Positions 8,994-18,342 of a stretch of DNA of 64,000 bases are shown in pieces. The position numbers and the translations under genes are program-made. Under the pieces are notes generated by a model that was given only the letters and a program-made list of their open reading frames with translations, did no database searches and had not been told where the DNA came from. Location: contig JADYXZ010000020.1 of assembly GCA_020853885.1 (NCBI GenBank), positions 186,001 to 250,000 on the forward strand, written 5' to 3'. Each line of letters begins with the position of its first letter. Position 1 is the stretch's first letter. This DNA comes from Bradyrhizobiaceae bacterium (GTDB taxonomy: Bacteria; Pseudomonadota; Alphaproteobacteria; Rhizobiales; Xanthobacteraceae).

Positions 8994-10073
8994 TCAACCC
9001 CCGAGAATCTTGCTCACCACGCGGGCGGTGTAATCGACCATGGGGACGACCCGCGCATAGTTCAGGCGGGTCGGGCCGATCACGCCAAGCACCCCCAGGA
9101 TGCGGCCCGCGCCGTCGTGGTAGGGCGCGACGATCGTCGAGGAGCCCGAAAGCGAGAACAGCTTGTTCTCCGAGCCGATGAAGATGCGGAGCCCCTCGCC
9201 TTCCTCGGCCTTGCCCAGGAGCTCGATCACCTCTCGCTTGGTCTCGAGGTCGTCGAACAGGAGCCGCACGCGCTCGAGGTCCTGCATGGCCTTGAGGTCT
9301 TCCAGCAGCTTCGCCTGACCGCGCACGATCAGCTTGCGCTCGCCGGAATCCCCCCCGGACCAACTGGCGAGGCCTTCAGCTACGATCTTCTGCGTGAGAT
9401 CGTCGAGCTCTTGGCGCGCGGCGGCGTGCGCTGCCTCCATTTCCGTCTTCAATTCGGCGATCGTTTTGCCGCGGATGCGCGCGTTGAGGAAATTCGTGGC
9501 TTCCACGAGCGCGGACGCCGGCAGGCCCGGCGGCAGCGCAAGCAGGCGGTTCTCCACCTGCCCGTCGTCGGACACGAGCACCATCAGCGCGCGGCTGTGA
9601 TCGAGACCGATGAATTCGAGATGGCGGAGACGCGGATTGGTTTTCGTCGCAGTGACGACGCCGGCGCCGCGGGTGAGGCCGGACAGCAGCGCCGAGGCCT
9701 CGTTCAGCACGTGGTCAAGGTTGTCGCCGCGGGCGGCGCGCACCTGCGCCTCGATCTGGCGGCGCTCCTCGCCGGAGAGATCGCCGAACTCCAGGAGCGC
9801 ATCGACATAGAAGCGCAGGCCGAACTCGGTCGGCAGGCGGCCGGCGCTCGTGTGCGGCGCGTAGATGAGGCCGAGCGCCTCCAGGTCCGCCATGACGTTG
9901 CGCACGGAGGCAGGCGACAAGGCGATGGGCAGGACGCGCGAGATGTTGCGCGAACCCACGGGATCGCCGGTCGCGAGATAGCTCTCGACGATGCGGCGGA
10001 AGATCTCGCGCGAGCGCTCGTCGAGCTGGGCAAGGCTGACCGAAGTCGCGCCGATCGGAACGTCAACGGACAA
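8994..10073 (-). CDS. hrcA: Heat-inducible transcription repressor HrcA
   Basis: HrcA represses class I heat-shock genes by binding CIRCE elements and is activated by GroEL. The 359-residue product has the N-terminal winged helix ([18 protein letters not shown], then [17 protein letters not shown] and [18 protein letters not shown]) and the C-terminal GAF-like domain ending [16 protein letters not shown]. The start is TTG, supported by CGGAG six bases upstream. It is divergent from rph, and grpE follows on the same strand. I found no good CIRCE element in the window; a degenerate one is listed among the rejections. Confidence 0.96.
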   Translation of the reverse strand: MSVDVPIGATSVSLAQLDERSREIFRRIVESYLATGDPVGSRNISRVLPIALSPASVRNVMADLEALGLIYAPHTSAGRLPTEFGLRFYVDALLEFGDLSGEERRQIEAQVRAARGDNLDHVLNEASALLSGLTRGAGVVTATKTNPRLRHLEFIGLDHSRALMVLVSDDGQVENRLLALPPGLPASALVEATNFLNARIRGKTIAELKTEMEAAHAAARQELDDLTQKIVAEGLASWSGGDSGERKLIVRGQAKLLEDLKAMQDLERVRLLFDDLETKREVIELLGKAEEGEGLRIFIGSENKLFSLSGSSTIVAPYHDGAGRILGVLGVIGPTRLNYARVVPMVDYTARVVSKILGG

Positions 10074-10102
10074 GGCTGGCTCCGAACTCCATTCGTCGAT
10101 GC

Positions 10103-10132
10103 AATATGGGCCGCCGCAACGCGCCGCCGCAA
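10103..10132 (-). promoter_or_regulatory. Possible hrcA promoter
   Basis: On the minus strand TTGCGG (10132-10127), an 18-base spacer and CATATT (10108-10103) form a reasonable vegetative promoter. Initiation near 10096 would give a short leader carrying the CGGAG ribosome-binding site of the TTG start. The flanking sequence is GC-rich, so the match is only moderate. Confidence 0.4.
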
Positions 10133-10211
10133 GGGCTTCCGCGCAGCAGGGCTAACGCTCTTGTCGGGAGTGAATACCGCCCCTACAAGGGCGCGTTTTC
10201 AGGAGAACATC

Positions 10212-10925
10212 ATGCGGCCGAGCCGGCGTGCGCCAGATGAAATGCGGAAGGTGAGTTTCGAGCGCGGCCTGCTGCGCCACGCGGAGGGTTCCTGCCTCGT
10301 CAAGTTCGGCGACACGCACGTGCTGGTGGCGGCGACGCTCGAAGAGAAGCTGCCGCCTTGGCTCAAGGGGCAGGGCCGCGGCTGGGTGACGGCCGAATAC
10401 GGCATGCTGCCGCGCGCCACCGGCGACCGCACACGGCGCGAGGCGGCCGCCGGCAAGCAATCGGGACGGACGCTGGAAATCCAGCGGCTGGTCGGCCGGT
10501 CGCTGCGCACGGTCACCGATCTCGTGGCGCTCGGCGAGCGGCAGATCACGATCGACTGCGACGTCCTGCAAGCGGACGGCGGCACGCGCACGGCGGCGAT
10601 CACCGGCGCCTGGATCGCGCTCTATGACTGCATCGCGTGGATGAAGACGCGCAAGATGGTGACGAAGGAGCCGCTGCTCGATCAGGTGGCGGCCGTTTCC
10701 TGCGGCGTCTATCAGGGCGAGCCGGTGCTCGATCTCGACTATCCGGAAGACTCGGAAGCGGACACCGACATGAACATCGTCATGACGGGCAAGGGCGGCA
10801 TCGTCGAAATCCAGGGCACCGCGGAGAAGATTCCGTTCTCCGAGGCGGAGCTCGGCGTGCTGATCGGGCTCGCGCGCAAGGGTGTGGCGCGGCTGATCGA
10901 ACTGCAGAAGCTTGCGGTCGCGTAA
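10212..10925 (+). CDS. rph: Ribonuclease PH
   Basis: RNase PH is a phosphorolytic 3'-5' exoribonuclease that trims tRNA 3' ends. The 237-residue protein begins [12 protein letters not shown] and shows [48 protein letters not shown] and the catalytic stretch [20 protein letters not shown], with [20 protein letters not shown] near the end. The ATG has AGGAGA six bases upstream. It is divergent from hrcA, and rdgB starts 4 bases after its stop. Confidence 0.97.
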   Translation: MRPSRRAPDEMRKVSFERGLLRHAEGSCLVKFGDTHVLVAATLEEKLPPWLKGQGRGWVTAEYGMLPRATGDRTRREAAAGKQSGRTLEIQRLVGRSLRTVTDLVALGERQITIDCDVLQADGGTRTAAITGAWIALYDCIAWMKTRKMVTKEPLLDQVAAVSCGVYQGEPVLDLDYPEDSEADTDMNIVMTGKGGIVEIQGTAEKIPFSEAELGVLIGLARKGVARLIELQKLAVA

Positions 10926-10929
10926 GCGT

Positions 10930-11559
10930 ATGGCGCGCAAGCTCAGCGGCCGCGTCGTCGTTGCCACCCACAATCCCGGCAAGTTGCGCGAATTGCGCGA
11001 GCTGCTTTCGCCGTATGGCGTCGAGGCGGTTTCCGCCGGCGAACTGAACCTGCCGGAGCCGGAGGAGACCGGCACGACGTTCGCCGAGAACGCGAGGATC
11101 AAGGCGCGCGCCGCGGCGCAAGCGGCGCAGCTCCCGGCGTTCGCGGACGACTCGGGCTTGACGGTCGAGGTGCTCGGCGGCGCGCCGGGCATCCACTCCG
11201 CGCGGCTCGCCGGGCCGGACAAGGATTTCGCCCGCACCATGCGCGTGATCGAGGAAAAGCTCGCCGCCGCCGGAGCAATGAAGCCGGAACAGCGGCGGGC
11301 GGCGTTCGTCTCGGCGCTTGCGCTCGCCTGGCCCGACGGACACGAAGAGCAGTTCGAGGGCCGCGTCGACGGCACGCTCGTCTGGCCGCCGCGCGGCACG
11401 CAGGGCTTCGGCTATGATCCGATGTTCCTGCCGGACGGGCACGCACGAACCTTCGGAGAGATGAGCGCGGAGGAAAAGCACGGCCTGCCGCCGCGCGGCA
11501 AAGGTCTGTCGCACCGGGCACGCGCGTTCCTCGCGCTCGCGGCTGCGTGCCTGCAATAG
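10930..11559 (+). CDS. rdgB: XTP/dITP diphosphatase (RdgB/HAM1)
   Basis: This is a house-cleaning pyrophosphatase that removes ITP, dITP and XTP. The 209-residue protein has the N-terminal substrate loop [17 protein letters not shown], the catalytic [22 protein letters not shown], and the C-terminal [12 protein letters not shown] and [18 protein letters not shown] motifs. ATG 10930 was chosen over an upstream TTG inside rph because it matches the family N-terminus. It is coupled to rph by a 4-base gap. Confidence 0.95.
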   Translation: MARKLSGRVVVATHNPGKLRELRELLSPYGVEAVSAGELNLPEPEETGTTFAENARIKARAAAQAAQLPAFADDSGLTVEVLGGAPGIHSARLAGPDKDFARTMRVIEEKLAAAGAMKPEQRRAAFVSALALAWPDGHEEQFEGRVDGTLVWPPRGTQGFGYDPMFLPDGHARTFGEMSAEEKHGLPPRGKGLSHRARAFLALAAACLQ

Positions 11560-11571
11560 AGGAGGCGATCC

Positions 11572-12519
11572 ATGCAGAAACGCAAGCTCGGCCGCTCGGG
11601 AATCGAAATCGCGCCGCTCGTGCTCGGCGGCAACGTGTTCGGCTGGACCGCCGACGAGAAAACCTCGTTCGCCGTCCTCGACGCCTTCACGGCGGAAGGC
11701 TTCACCGCGATCGACACGGCGAACTCCTATTCGCGCTGGGTGCCGGGGCATGTCGGCGGCGAGTCGGAGACGATCATCGGCAACTGGCTGAAGGCGCGCG
11801 GCAATCGCGACAGGCTGCACATCATCACGAAAGTCGGCAGCGACATGGGCCAGGGGAAGAAGGACCTGAGTGCTGCGCACATCGCGCAGGCCGTCGAGGA
11901 TTCGCTGCGCCGCCTGCAGACCGACTATCTCGATGTCTATTTCGCGCACTGGCCCGACGAGACGGTGACGCAGGAAGAAACGCTCGGCGCCTTTGCGAAG
12001 CTCGTCGCCGCAGGAAAAGTGCGCGCGATCGGCTGCTCGAACCATGACGAGAAGCTCCTCGCCGAAGCATTGAAGATTTCCGCGGCAAAGGGCTGGCCGC
12101 GCTACGAGGTGGTGCAGAACGAATACAATCTCTACAGCCGCGGGAAGTTCGAGGGCGCGGTGCAGGAGATCGTGATCCGCGAGGAGCTCGGCAGCATTCC
12201 CTATTACGGCCTCGCCTCCGGCTTCCTCACCGGCAAGTACCGTTCCGCGGAGGACGCCGGCAAAAGCCCTCGCGGCAAGGGCGCGCTCAAGTATCTCGAC
12301 GAGAAGGGCCTCAGCATCCTGGCGGCGATGGACAGGATCGCCGCACGCACGGGCGCCGCGCACGCCGAGATCGCGCTCGCCTGGCTCGCGGCGCAGCCCG
12401 GTGTGACGGCGCCGATCGCGTCGGCAACCTCGGTCAAGCAGGTGGAAAGCCTCGCGCGCGGGGCGCGGCTCACGCTCGGAACCGACGACCTCAGGGCGCT
12501 CACGAAAGCGGGGTATTAG
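11572..12519 (+). CDS. Aldo/keto reductase
   Basis: The 315-residue TIM-barrel NADPH oxidoreductase shows the aldo/keto reductase tetrad context: AIDTANSYSRW (Asp, Tyr), IITKVGSDMG (Lys) and DVYFAHWPDE (His), followed by GKVRAIGCSNHD and QNEYNL. GAGGAGG lies eight bases before the ATG. It resembles YajO/YccK-type general carbonyl reductases; the substrate is unknown. It follows rdgB by 12 bases and is probably in the rph-rdgB transcript. Confidence 0.9.
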   Translation: MQKRKLGRSGIEIAPLVLGGNVFGWTADEKTSFAVLDAFTAEGFTAIDTANSYSRWVPGHVGGESETIIGNWLKARGNRDRLHIITKVGSDMGQGKKDLSAAHIAQAVEDSLRRLQTDYLDVYFAHWPDETVTQEETLGAFAKLVAAGKVRAIGCSNHDEKLLAEALKISAAKGWPRYEVVQNEYNLYSRGKFEGAVQEIVIREELGSIPYYGLASGFLTGKYRSAEDAGKSPRGKGALKYLDEKGLSILAAMDRIAARTGAAHAEIALAWLAAQPGVTAPIASATSVKQVESLARGARLTLGTDDLRALTKAGY

Positions 12520-12522
12520 TCG

Positions 12523-12600
12523 CCTCATGTGAGGAGCCCCTGCACCTCATCCTGAGGAGCCGCCGCGAAGCGGCGGCGTCTCGAAGGATGCCCCATGAGG
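12523..12600. repeat. Dispersed palindromic repeat (CCTCAT...ATGAGG type)
   Basis: CCTCAT at 12523-12528 pairs with ATGAGG at 12595-12600; inside, CATCCT pairs with AGGATG and GCCGCCGC pairs with GGCGGC around GAAGC. The string 'CTCATCCTGAGGAGC...GTCTCGAAGGATG' is one I recognise as a frequent intergenic element of Bradyrhizobium-like genomes. It follows the aldo/keto reductase stop by three bases and may double as a terminator. Confidence 0.75.
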
Positions 12601-12690
12601 CGGTATTCTCGTGACGCGGGGATTTTTGTTTGCCCCGCATGGGTGCTCGCGGCGCTCGCCATGCGGGCGCGAAGGTGCCATATCGGCGCC

Positions 12691-13845
12691 ATGAGCGCCG
12701 CTGATTCCGGCTTCGGGGTCTATGTGCATTGGCCGTTCTGCCTGGCCAAATGCCCCTATTGCGACTTCAACAGCCACGTGCGGCACGAGCCGCCGGACGA
12801 GGCGCGCTTCGCGCGCACCATCGCCGCGGAACTCGCGCATGCCGCCGCCCGCATCGGGCCGCGCGACGTGACGAGCATCTTCTTCGGCGGCGGCACGCCG
12901 TCGCTGATGCAGCCGCAGACGGTCGCGAGCATTCTCGAAGCGATCGCGCGGCACTGGACGCTCAAGAACGACATCGAAATCACCCTGGAGGCGAATCCGA
13001 CCAGCGTGGAAGCCGAACGCTTCCGCGGCTATCGCGCGGCGGGCGTGAACCGCGTATCGCTCGGCGTGCAGGCGCTCGACGACGCTTCGCTCAAGGCGCT
13101 CGGCCGCATGCACACGGCGGATGAGGCGCTCAAGGCCGTGGCCATCGCCAAGAGCGCATTCCCGCGCGTCTCGTTCGATCTGATTTACGCGCGGCCCGGC
13201 CAGACGCCGGCAGCATGGCGCGAGGAGCTCACGCGTGCGCTCGCCGAGGACATCGAGCATCACTCGCTCTATCAACTTACCATTGAGGACGGCACGCCGT
13301 TCGCCGCGCTCTACCGCGCGGGCAAGCTGAAGGTGCCGGATGCCGACACGGCGCGCGCGCTCTGGGACGTGACGCAGGAAACCTGCGAGGCCGCCGGCTA
13401 TTTCGCCTACGAGATCTCCAATCATGCGCGGCCCGGCGCGGAGAGCCAACACAATCTCGTCTACTGGCGCTCCGGCGAATATGTGGGCGTCGGGCCCGGC
13501 GCGCACGGCCGCATCGAGACGGCGGAAGGCCGCATGGCGACCGCCACCGAGAAGCATCCGGAGCGCTGGCTCGCGCTCGTGGAGGAGCAGGGACACGGCC
13601 TCGTCGTCGACGAGCCGCTCGGCGCGATCGAGCGCGCCGACGAATTCCTGCTCATGGGCCTGCGGCTGCGCGAGGGAATCGAGCGCGGGCGGTTCCGCAC
13701 GCTCGCCGGGCGCGATTTCGATCCGGAGCGCCTGAGCCTTCTCACCGAACAAGGGTTGATCGAGACGACCGACGACGGCCGCCTGCGCGTGACGGCCGGC
13801 GGGTTCCCGGTGCTCGACGCGATCGTCGCCGATCTCGCGGCTTAA
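12691..13845 (+). CDS. hemW: Radical SAM heme chaperone HemW
   Basis: HemW is a radical SAM protein related to coproporphyrinogen dehydrogenase HemN that binds and transfers heme rather than oxidising coproporphyrinogen. The protein has GVYVHWPFCLAKCPYCDFNS with the CxxxCxYC cluster ligands, FFGGGTPSLM (SAM-binding GGE-like region) and SLYQLTIEDGTPF. The cysteine of HemN's N-terminal extension is absent. ATG 12691 (384 residues) was chosen because the motif normally lies near residue 15-20; upstream ATGs at 12661 and 12595 are open but add unrelated sequence. In many proteobacteria hemW follows rdgB, as here with one gene between. Confidence 0.92.
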   Translation: MSAADSGFGVYVHWPFCLAKCPYCDFNSHVRHEPPDEARFARTIAAELAHAAARIGPRDVTSIFFGGGTPSLMQPQTVASILEAIARHWTLKNDIEITLEANPTSVEAERFRGYRAAGVNRVSLGVQALDDASLKALGRMHTADEALKAVAIAKSAFPRVSFDLIYARPGQTPAAWREELTRALAEDIEHHSLYQLTIEDGTPFAALYRAGKLKVPDADTARALWDVTQETCEAAGYFAYEISNHARPGAESQHNLVYWRSGEYVGVGPGAHGRIETAEGRMATATEKHPERWLALVEEQGHGLVVDEPLGAIERADEFLLMGLRLREGIERGRFRTLAGRDFDPERLSLLTEQGLIETTDDGRLRVTAGGFPVLDAIVADLAA

Positions 13846-13883
13846 TTTTCCTACAGCGCGATGATTTGAAGTTGGCGCATCGG

Positions 13884-13960
13884 CGTCATTGCAAGCGAAG
13901 CGAAGCAATCCAGCCGACAAGAAACTGGATTGCTTCGGCGCTGCGCGCCTCGCAATGACG
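13884..13960. repeat. Dispersed palindromic repeat (CGTCATTGC...GCAATGACG type)
   Basis: CGTCATTGC at the left end pairs with GCAATGACG at the right, and GAAGCAATCCAG pairs with CTGGATTGCTTC around an 11-base loop. The element recalls the common 'CGTCATTGCGAGGAGCGAAGCGACGAAGCAATCCAG' intergenic repeat. It lies between the convergent hemW and the lipoprotein gene, so it may terminate both. Confidence 0.8.
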
Positions 13961-13993
13961 GCAACAGACGACTCGACCCGACTTTATCTTGCT

Positions 13994-15226
13994 CTAGTTG
14001 GAGAAGGCGGCGCTGGCAAAGCTCTTCGGCGCCGGGCTGATGACGCGGGCGGAGCCACGCTGAACTTCCATCACGGTCAGGCCACGCTCGGAGGTGCCGT
14101 CGGAACGGAAGCGGAAGATGCCGTCGATGCCCTGAAAGCCGGACGGGTTGGTCAGGACCTGCTCGGAAAAGCGGGCGGGTCCCTGCGTCTTCACCAGCGC
14201 GGCGACGAGCGAGACCGCGTCATAGGCAAGGCTCGCCGTGCGCGCCGGATCGGAGCCGAAGCGCGCGCGATAGCGCTGCGCGAGCGCGCGGAAGCCGGCG
14301 CTGTCGGGCGCCGCGAACCAGGCGCCGGCGAGGTTCGGATCGTTGAAGAGCTTCGGATCATCCCACAGGCCGGTGCCGACGAACTTCAGCCGGCGCGGCG
14401 AGACATTGTTGCTCGCCAGCAATTGCACGAGCTGCGGCGTCGTGTCGGCGCTGTCGGCGATCAACACCGTGTCCGCCTGACGCGCGGCATTGGCGATGCG
14501 GCGCACGGCATCGGCCATGCGTGCCGGATCGTTGGGGTAATGCTCGAGCGCGACGATGCGGCCGCCGCGCTGCGCGACGGTCTGCTTCAGGTGTCCCTCG
14601 ACCACCGTGCCGTAAGCGTTGTCGGGCAGGAGCGCGATAAAGGATTTTCTGCCGTTCGCAATCGCGTACTCGGCGATGCGCTCGACGTCGGTCTCGGGCA
14701 GGAAGCTCAGGAGATACACGCCGCGCGCGGCGACGTTGGCATCGGTGGAGAAGGCGATCATCGGCACGCCGCGATTGCGCGTCGTCTGCCCCGCGGTCGC
14801 AACGCCATGACTGAAGAGCGGGCCGAGCACGATCTCTGCGCCCTCGGTCAGCGCCTGTTCGGCGGCCTGTTGCGCGCCGTGCGCGGTGCCACCGTCGTCC
14901 TTGACGATCAGCTGAATGTTCGGATTGGCGAATTCGGCGAGCGCAAGCTCGGCCGCGTTGCGCATCGATTGCGCCGCGGCGCCCGCATTGCCGGACGCGC
15001 TTAACGGAAGGATGAGCGCCACGCGCACGCCGGCGGGATTGCCGATCGGCGCCTGCGGGGCGGCCGCAGGCTCTTGCGCGGGATCGCCGAACATCGGCCC
15101 GAACGACGGGCCGGATTGGCCGGCGCAGCCGGCAAGGACGAGCGCAAGCATTGCGAAAACACCCGCCGCGCGGCGGGTGACTGCCGACCTCGGTTCGCTT
15201 GCCGGCAGGAACCTATGCCAACCCAT
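13994..15226 (-). CDS. LpoA/YraM-like lipoprotein (PBP activator, type 1 periplasmic fold)
   Basis: The product has 410 residues. ATG 15226 is preceded by GAGGAAG and gives an N-terminus with the lipobox A-L-V-L-A-G-C near residue 35, so it is probably a lipoprotein. The body has the fold of branched-chain amino acid binding proteins (VALILPLSASGNAGAAAQSM, IVLGPLFSHGV, MIAFSTD, LLPDNAYG, YDAVSLVAAL), as LpoA/YraM proteins do. LpoA activates penicillin-binding protein 1A in enteric bacteria. The divergent neighbours rsmI and yraN are the classic partners of this gene. Its biochemical role here is inferred from that context. Confidence 0.8.
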   Translation of the reverse strand: MGWHRFLPASEPRSAVTRRAAGVFAMLALVLAGCAGQSGPSFGPMFGDPAQEPAAAPQAPIGNPAGVRVALILPLSASGNAGAAAQSMRNAAELALAEFANPNIQLIVKDDGGTAHGAQQAAEQALTEGAEIVLGPLFSHGVATAGQTTRNRGVPMIAFSTDANVAARGVYLLSFLPETDVERIAEYAIANGRKSFIALLPDNAYGTVVEGHLKQTVAQRGGRIVALEHYPNDPARMADAVRRIANAARQADTVLIADSADTTPQLVQLLASNNVSPRRLKFVGTGLWDDPKLFNDPNLAGAWFAAPDSAGFRALAQRYRARFGSDPARTASLAYDAVSLVAALVKTQGPARFSEQVLTNPSGFQGIDGIFRFRSDGTSERGLTVMEVQRGSARVISPAPKSFASAAFSN

Positions 15227-15411
15227 CCCCACTTCCTCGCCCTGCCCCATACGCGGGCAGGCCCCGTTCGGCGGAATTTGGGGCAGCAGCATGCCTATGT
15301 CAAAGTTACGGCTTTGTTGCCTGTGCGTTTTTCCGGAGTTTTCGCCGCTGTTTCCGTTCGCTTGCGGCGGCTAGACTCTGTGCCGCACTCCGAACGAACC
15401 GCCATTTCTCC

Positions 15412-16320
15412 ATGCAGCATCGGGCAAAGCCGAAGGAAACGCCGACCGCGCAAGGACTGCGCGCGGAGAAGGTCGAGCTTGAGCCCGGTCTCCATGTGGT
15501 GGCGACGCCGATCGGCAATCTCAGCGACGTCACGCTGCGCGCGCTGTCGGTGCTCGCGAGCGCCGATCTCGTACTGTGCGAGGACACGCGCGTCACGCGC
15601 AGGCTGCTCGATCATTACGGGCTGCGGCCCTCGCTTCTCGCCTATCACGAACATAACGCGGCAGCGGTGCGGCCGCGCGTGCTGGCGCGGCTGGAGACGG
15701 GTGCCGCCGTCGCGCTCGTGTCGGATGCCGGCACGCCGCTGATCTCTGATCCCGGCTACAAGCTGGTCGAAGCGGCGATCGCCGCGGGCCACCGCATTTT
15801 TCCGATTCCGGGCGCGTCGGCGCTGCTCGCGGCACTCGTGGCCGCGGGCCTGCCGACGGACCGGTTTCTGTTCGACGGGTTCCTTCCGGCCAAGGCCGGG
15901 CAGCGCAAGACGCGCATCGCGGAGCTCACGACGATTCCCGCGACACTCATCCTCTACGAGAGCGGGCCGCGGCTTGCCGCGAGCCTTGCCGATCTTGCGG
16001 CGGCGCTCGGCGAGCGGCCCGCTGCGGTCTGCCGCGAGCTCACCAAGACGTTCGAGGAAGTGCGCCGCGGCACGCTCGATGCGCTCGCCGCCCACTACGA
16101 GGAGGCCGGCCCGCCGAAGGGCGAGATCGTGATCGTCGTCGGCCCGCCGGGCGGCGAGGCGCCGACCGTTTCGACGGACACGCTCGATGCAAAGCTGAAT
16201 GCCGCGCTCTTGCGATTCTCGCTCAAGGATGCGGTCGATGCGGTCGCCGGGGAGACCGGCCTGAAGCGGCGCGATGTCTATCAACGCGCGCTCGCGCTGA
16301 CGTCGGGGCGGAAGAAATGA
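15412..16320 (+). CDS. rsmI: 16S rRNA (cytidine-1402-2'-O)-methyltransferase
   Basis: RsmI 2'-O-methylates C1402 of 16S rRNA at the decoding centre. The 302-residue protein begins [15 protein letters not shown], then [59 protein letters not shown] and [12 protein letters not shown], all standard for the family, with [13 protein letters not shown] following. A much longer open frame upstream is ignored because the family N-terminus fits ATG 15412. It overlaps yraN by 4 bases. Confidence 0.95.
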   Translation: MQHRAKPKETPTAQGLRAEKVELEPGLHVVATPIGNLSDVTLRALSVLASADLVLCEDTRVTRRLLDHYGLRPSLLAYHEHNAAAVRPRVLARLETGAAVALVSDAGTPLISDPGYKLVEAAIAAGHRIFPIPGASALLAALVAAGLPTDRFLFDGFLPAKAGQRKTRIAELTTIPATLILYESGPRLAASLADLAAALGERPAAVCRELTKTFEEVRRGTLDALAAHYEEAGPPKGEIVIVVGPPGGEAPTVSTDTLDAKLNAALLRFSLKDAVDAVAGETGLKRRDVYQRALALTSGRKK

Positions 16321-16700
16321 CCGACGGGCGGACCGGCGACGCACGGAGAAAGGCCGCCTTCAGGCTCGGCGTCTCCGCCGAAGGGCGGGCGGCGTTCCTG
16401 CTCGCGGCCAAGGGCTACCGGGAGCTGGCGCGGCGCTGGAAAAGCCCGGTCGGCGAGGTCGATCTCGTGGTCCGGCGGGGGCGGACGCTCGTGTTCGTCG
16501 AGGTCAAGGCGCGAGCGCGGCTCGACGATGCGGCGTGGGCCGTGCTGCCGCGGCAGCAGCGCCGGATCGTGGCGGCCGCCGAGGCCTGGCTTGCGGCGCA
16601 CCCCGAACATGCGGGATACGACATCCGGTTCGACGCCGTCCTGGTCGCACCGGGGCGGCTGCCGCAACACCTCGTCGCGGCGTTCGAAGCCGAAGCCTGA
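16317..16700 (+). CDS. yraN: UPF0102 (YraN) endonuclease-fold protein
   Basis: This 127-residue protein has the nuclease-like fold of the YraN family: [41 protein letters not shown] (the D-x-n-E-x-K pattern) and [13 protein letters not shown]. The function is not established. ATGA (16317-16320) overlaps the rsmI stop, so the two are translationally coupled; gshB follows after 14 bases. Confidence 0.9.
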   Translation: MTDGRTGDARRKAAFRLGVSAEGRAAFLLAAKGYRELARRWKSPVGEVDLVVRRGRTLVFVEVKARARLDDAAWAVLPRQQRRIVAAAEAWLAAHPEHAGYDIRFDAVLVAPGRLPQHLVAAFEAEA

Positions 16701-16714
16701 GCCTGGAGGGAAAC

Positions 16715-17656
16715 TTGGCCCTGACTGTCGCCGTGCAGATGGACCCGATCGAGCGGATCAAGATCGCGGGCGATTCCACCTTCGCCATACTGCTGGAAGC
16801 GCAGGCGCGCGGGCACAAGCTCTTCTACTATACGCCCGACCGGCTCTCGATGCTCGACGGCGAGGTGGCGGCAAGCGTGCAGCCGCTCGCGGTACGCGAC
16901 AAGCAGGGCGATCATTTCACGCTCGGGGAAGCGAAGCGGGCGGGCGTTGCGGAATTCGACGTGGTGCTGCTGCGGCAGGATCCGCCGTTCGATCTCGCCT
17001 ATATCACGACGACGCACCTGCTCGAGCGCGTGCATCCGAAGACGTTCGTGGTGAACGATCCCGCCTCCGTGCGCAACGCGCCGGAGAAAATGTATGTCAC
17101 GGAATTCACCGACCTGATGCCGCCGACGCTGCTGACGCGCGACATCGAGGAGATCAAGGCGTTCCGCGCCAAGCACGGCGACATCGTGATGAAGCCGCTC
17201 TACGGCAAGGGCGGTGAGGCGGTGTTCCTGTTGCGCCGCGACGATCTCAATTTCGGCTCGCTCTATGACCTCTTCTCCACGACGTTCCGCGAGCAATGGG
17301 TGGTGCAGAAATTCCTCCCCGAGGTGAAGCACGGCGACAAGCGCATCATCCTGGTCGACGGCGAGTTCGCCGGCGCGATCAACCGCGTGCCGGCGGAGGG
17401 CGATCTGCGCTCCAACATGGTGCGGGGCGGCTCACCGAAGGCCACGGACCTTTCGAAGCGCGAGCAGGAAATCTGCGCGCGGCTCGGGCCTGCGCTCCGG
17501 GAGCGCGGGCTCCTGTTCGTCGGCATCGATGTGATCGACGGGTTCCTCACCGAGATCAACGTCACCTCGCCGACCGGCATCCGCGCGATCAAGAACGTGG
17601 GCGGGCCGGACATCGCGGCGATGATCTGGAAGCGCATCGAGGCGAAGCGGCGCTGA
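16715..17656 (+). CDS. gshB: Glutathione synthetase
   Basis: GshB joins gamma-glutamylcysteine and glycine with ATP to make glutathione. The ATP-grasp protein begins [20 protein letters not shown] and has [60 protein letters not shown] and [20 protein letters not shown]. No ATG gives this N-terminus; TTG 16715, with GGAGGG 4 bases before it, does, and yields 313 residues (E. coli 316). Its TGA abuts the stop of the opposite-strand gene with no gap. Confidence 0.93.
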   Translation: MALTVAVQMDPIERIKIAGDSTFAILLEAQARGHKLFYYTPDRLSMLDGEVAASVQPLAVRDKQGDHFTLGEAKRAGVAEFDVVLLRQDPPFDLAYITTTHLLERVHPKTFVVNDPASVRNAPEKMYVTEFTDLMPPTLLTRDIEEIKAFRAKHGDIVMKPLYGKGGEAVFLLRRDDLNFGSLYDLFSTTFREQWVVQKFLPEVKHGDKRIILVDGEFAGAINRVPAEGDLRSNMVRGGSPKATDLSKREQEICARLGPALRERGLLFVGIDVIDGFLTEINVTSPTGIRAIKNVGGPDIAAMIWKRIEAKRR

Positions 17657-18190
17657 TCATTCCGGCGCGCGGCGCTTGTCCTTTTCGCAATCGAAGCTGC
17701 GCGCAAAATCGTCGGCGATCTCGCTGGCGCGGAGATTTGCGTCCGGCCGGCGGCCGTTCACCGTCGCGGCGATGCAGGAGGCGCGCTTCCCGATCAGGCG
17801 ATAGACCGCAAGCTCCGGCGCGCAGGGCCCATTGATCGTGCGGCAGAGCTGATAGCGGACGATCGCCGCATAGGGCACGAGCTTGCCGCGCACGACAACG
17901 CCGCGCCATTCGACGACATCGCCCGCCACCGCAAAGGTGAAGCGCGGATCGTATTCGCCGCCGAGATTGCCTTCGGTGCCGAAGCTCACCGACGAGGAAT
18001 CCGGCTCGTTCACCCAATGAACCGGGATGCCGTCGTGCCCCTCGCAGCGGCGCTCCATGATCGGATCGTCGTCGCCCATGCGGGTGCATGTCTCGTAGTC
18101 GAAACGGCTATAGGCGCTGGTGGGCGTTTCGACGGCGAAGGCGGCGTGGACACCCACCGTCATCATCAAGGCCGCGGCGGCAATCCTCAT
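17657..18190 (-). CDS. Exported protein of unknown function
   Basis: The product has 177 residues, starting MRIAAAALMMTVGVHAAFA, a clear signal peptide with cleavage near A-F-A|V. The mature part has six cysteines (YETCTR, ERRCEG, QLCRTINGPC, ASCIAA, FDCEKD), suggesting disulfides in the periplasm. It also has an internal segment VVVRGKLVPYAAIVRY. I recognise no family, though small Cys-rich exported proteins of this size are common in Rhizobiales. A longer frame to 18325 lacks a signal sequence at its start and was not used. It converges with gshB, and the stop codons form TGATCA. Confidence 0.7.
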   Translation of the reverse strand: MRIAAAALMMTVGVHAAFAVETPTSAYSRFDYETCTRMGDDDPIMERRCEGHDGIPVHWVNEPDSSSVSFGTEGNLGGEYDPRFTFAVAGDVVEWRGVVVRGKLVPYAAIVRYQLCRTINGPCAPELAVYRLIGKRASCIAATVNGRRPDANLRASEIADDFARSFDCEKDKRRAPE

Positions 18191-18342
18191 GGAGTATCCC
18201 CGACGAAGGGGTCCGGCGGGGCAGCCGGGACCGCCAATTGTGACACCCCTTCCAACTGGAACCCTTTCAGCAAGCCGCGTGGGGTGGCTCAAAATCTGCG
18301 CGACCATAAACTGTGTTTTCAACATTTCCCTGTCTATAGTGC

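Noticed and set aside
10151-10179. CIRCE-like sequence (CTAACGCTC-N7-GAGTGAATA) between hrcA and rph
   Set aside because: CIRCE is TTAGCACTC-N9-GAGTGCTAA; here each arm has three mismatches and the spacer is 7, so HrcA binding is unlikely.
10780-12528. 582-codon open frame antisense to rph, rdgB and the aldo/keto reductase
   Set aside because: It crosses three well-supported genes on the other strand and shows no domain or ribosome-binding site.
12595-12690. Upstream ATGs extending hemW by up to 32 residues
   Set aside because: The extension starts within a dispersed repeat and would push the radical SAM motif away from its usual N-terminal position.
15199-15411. Long N-terminal extension of rsmI
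   Set aside because: It overlaps the divergent lipoprotein gene and encodes low-quality Arg/Ala sequence; the family N-terminus starts at 15412.
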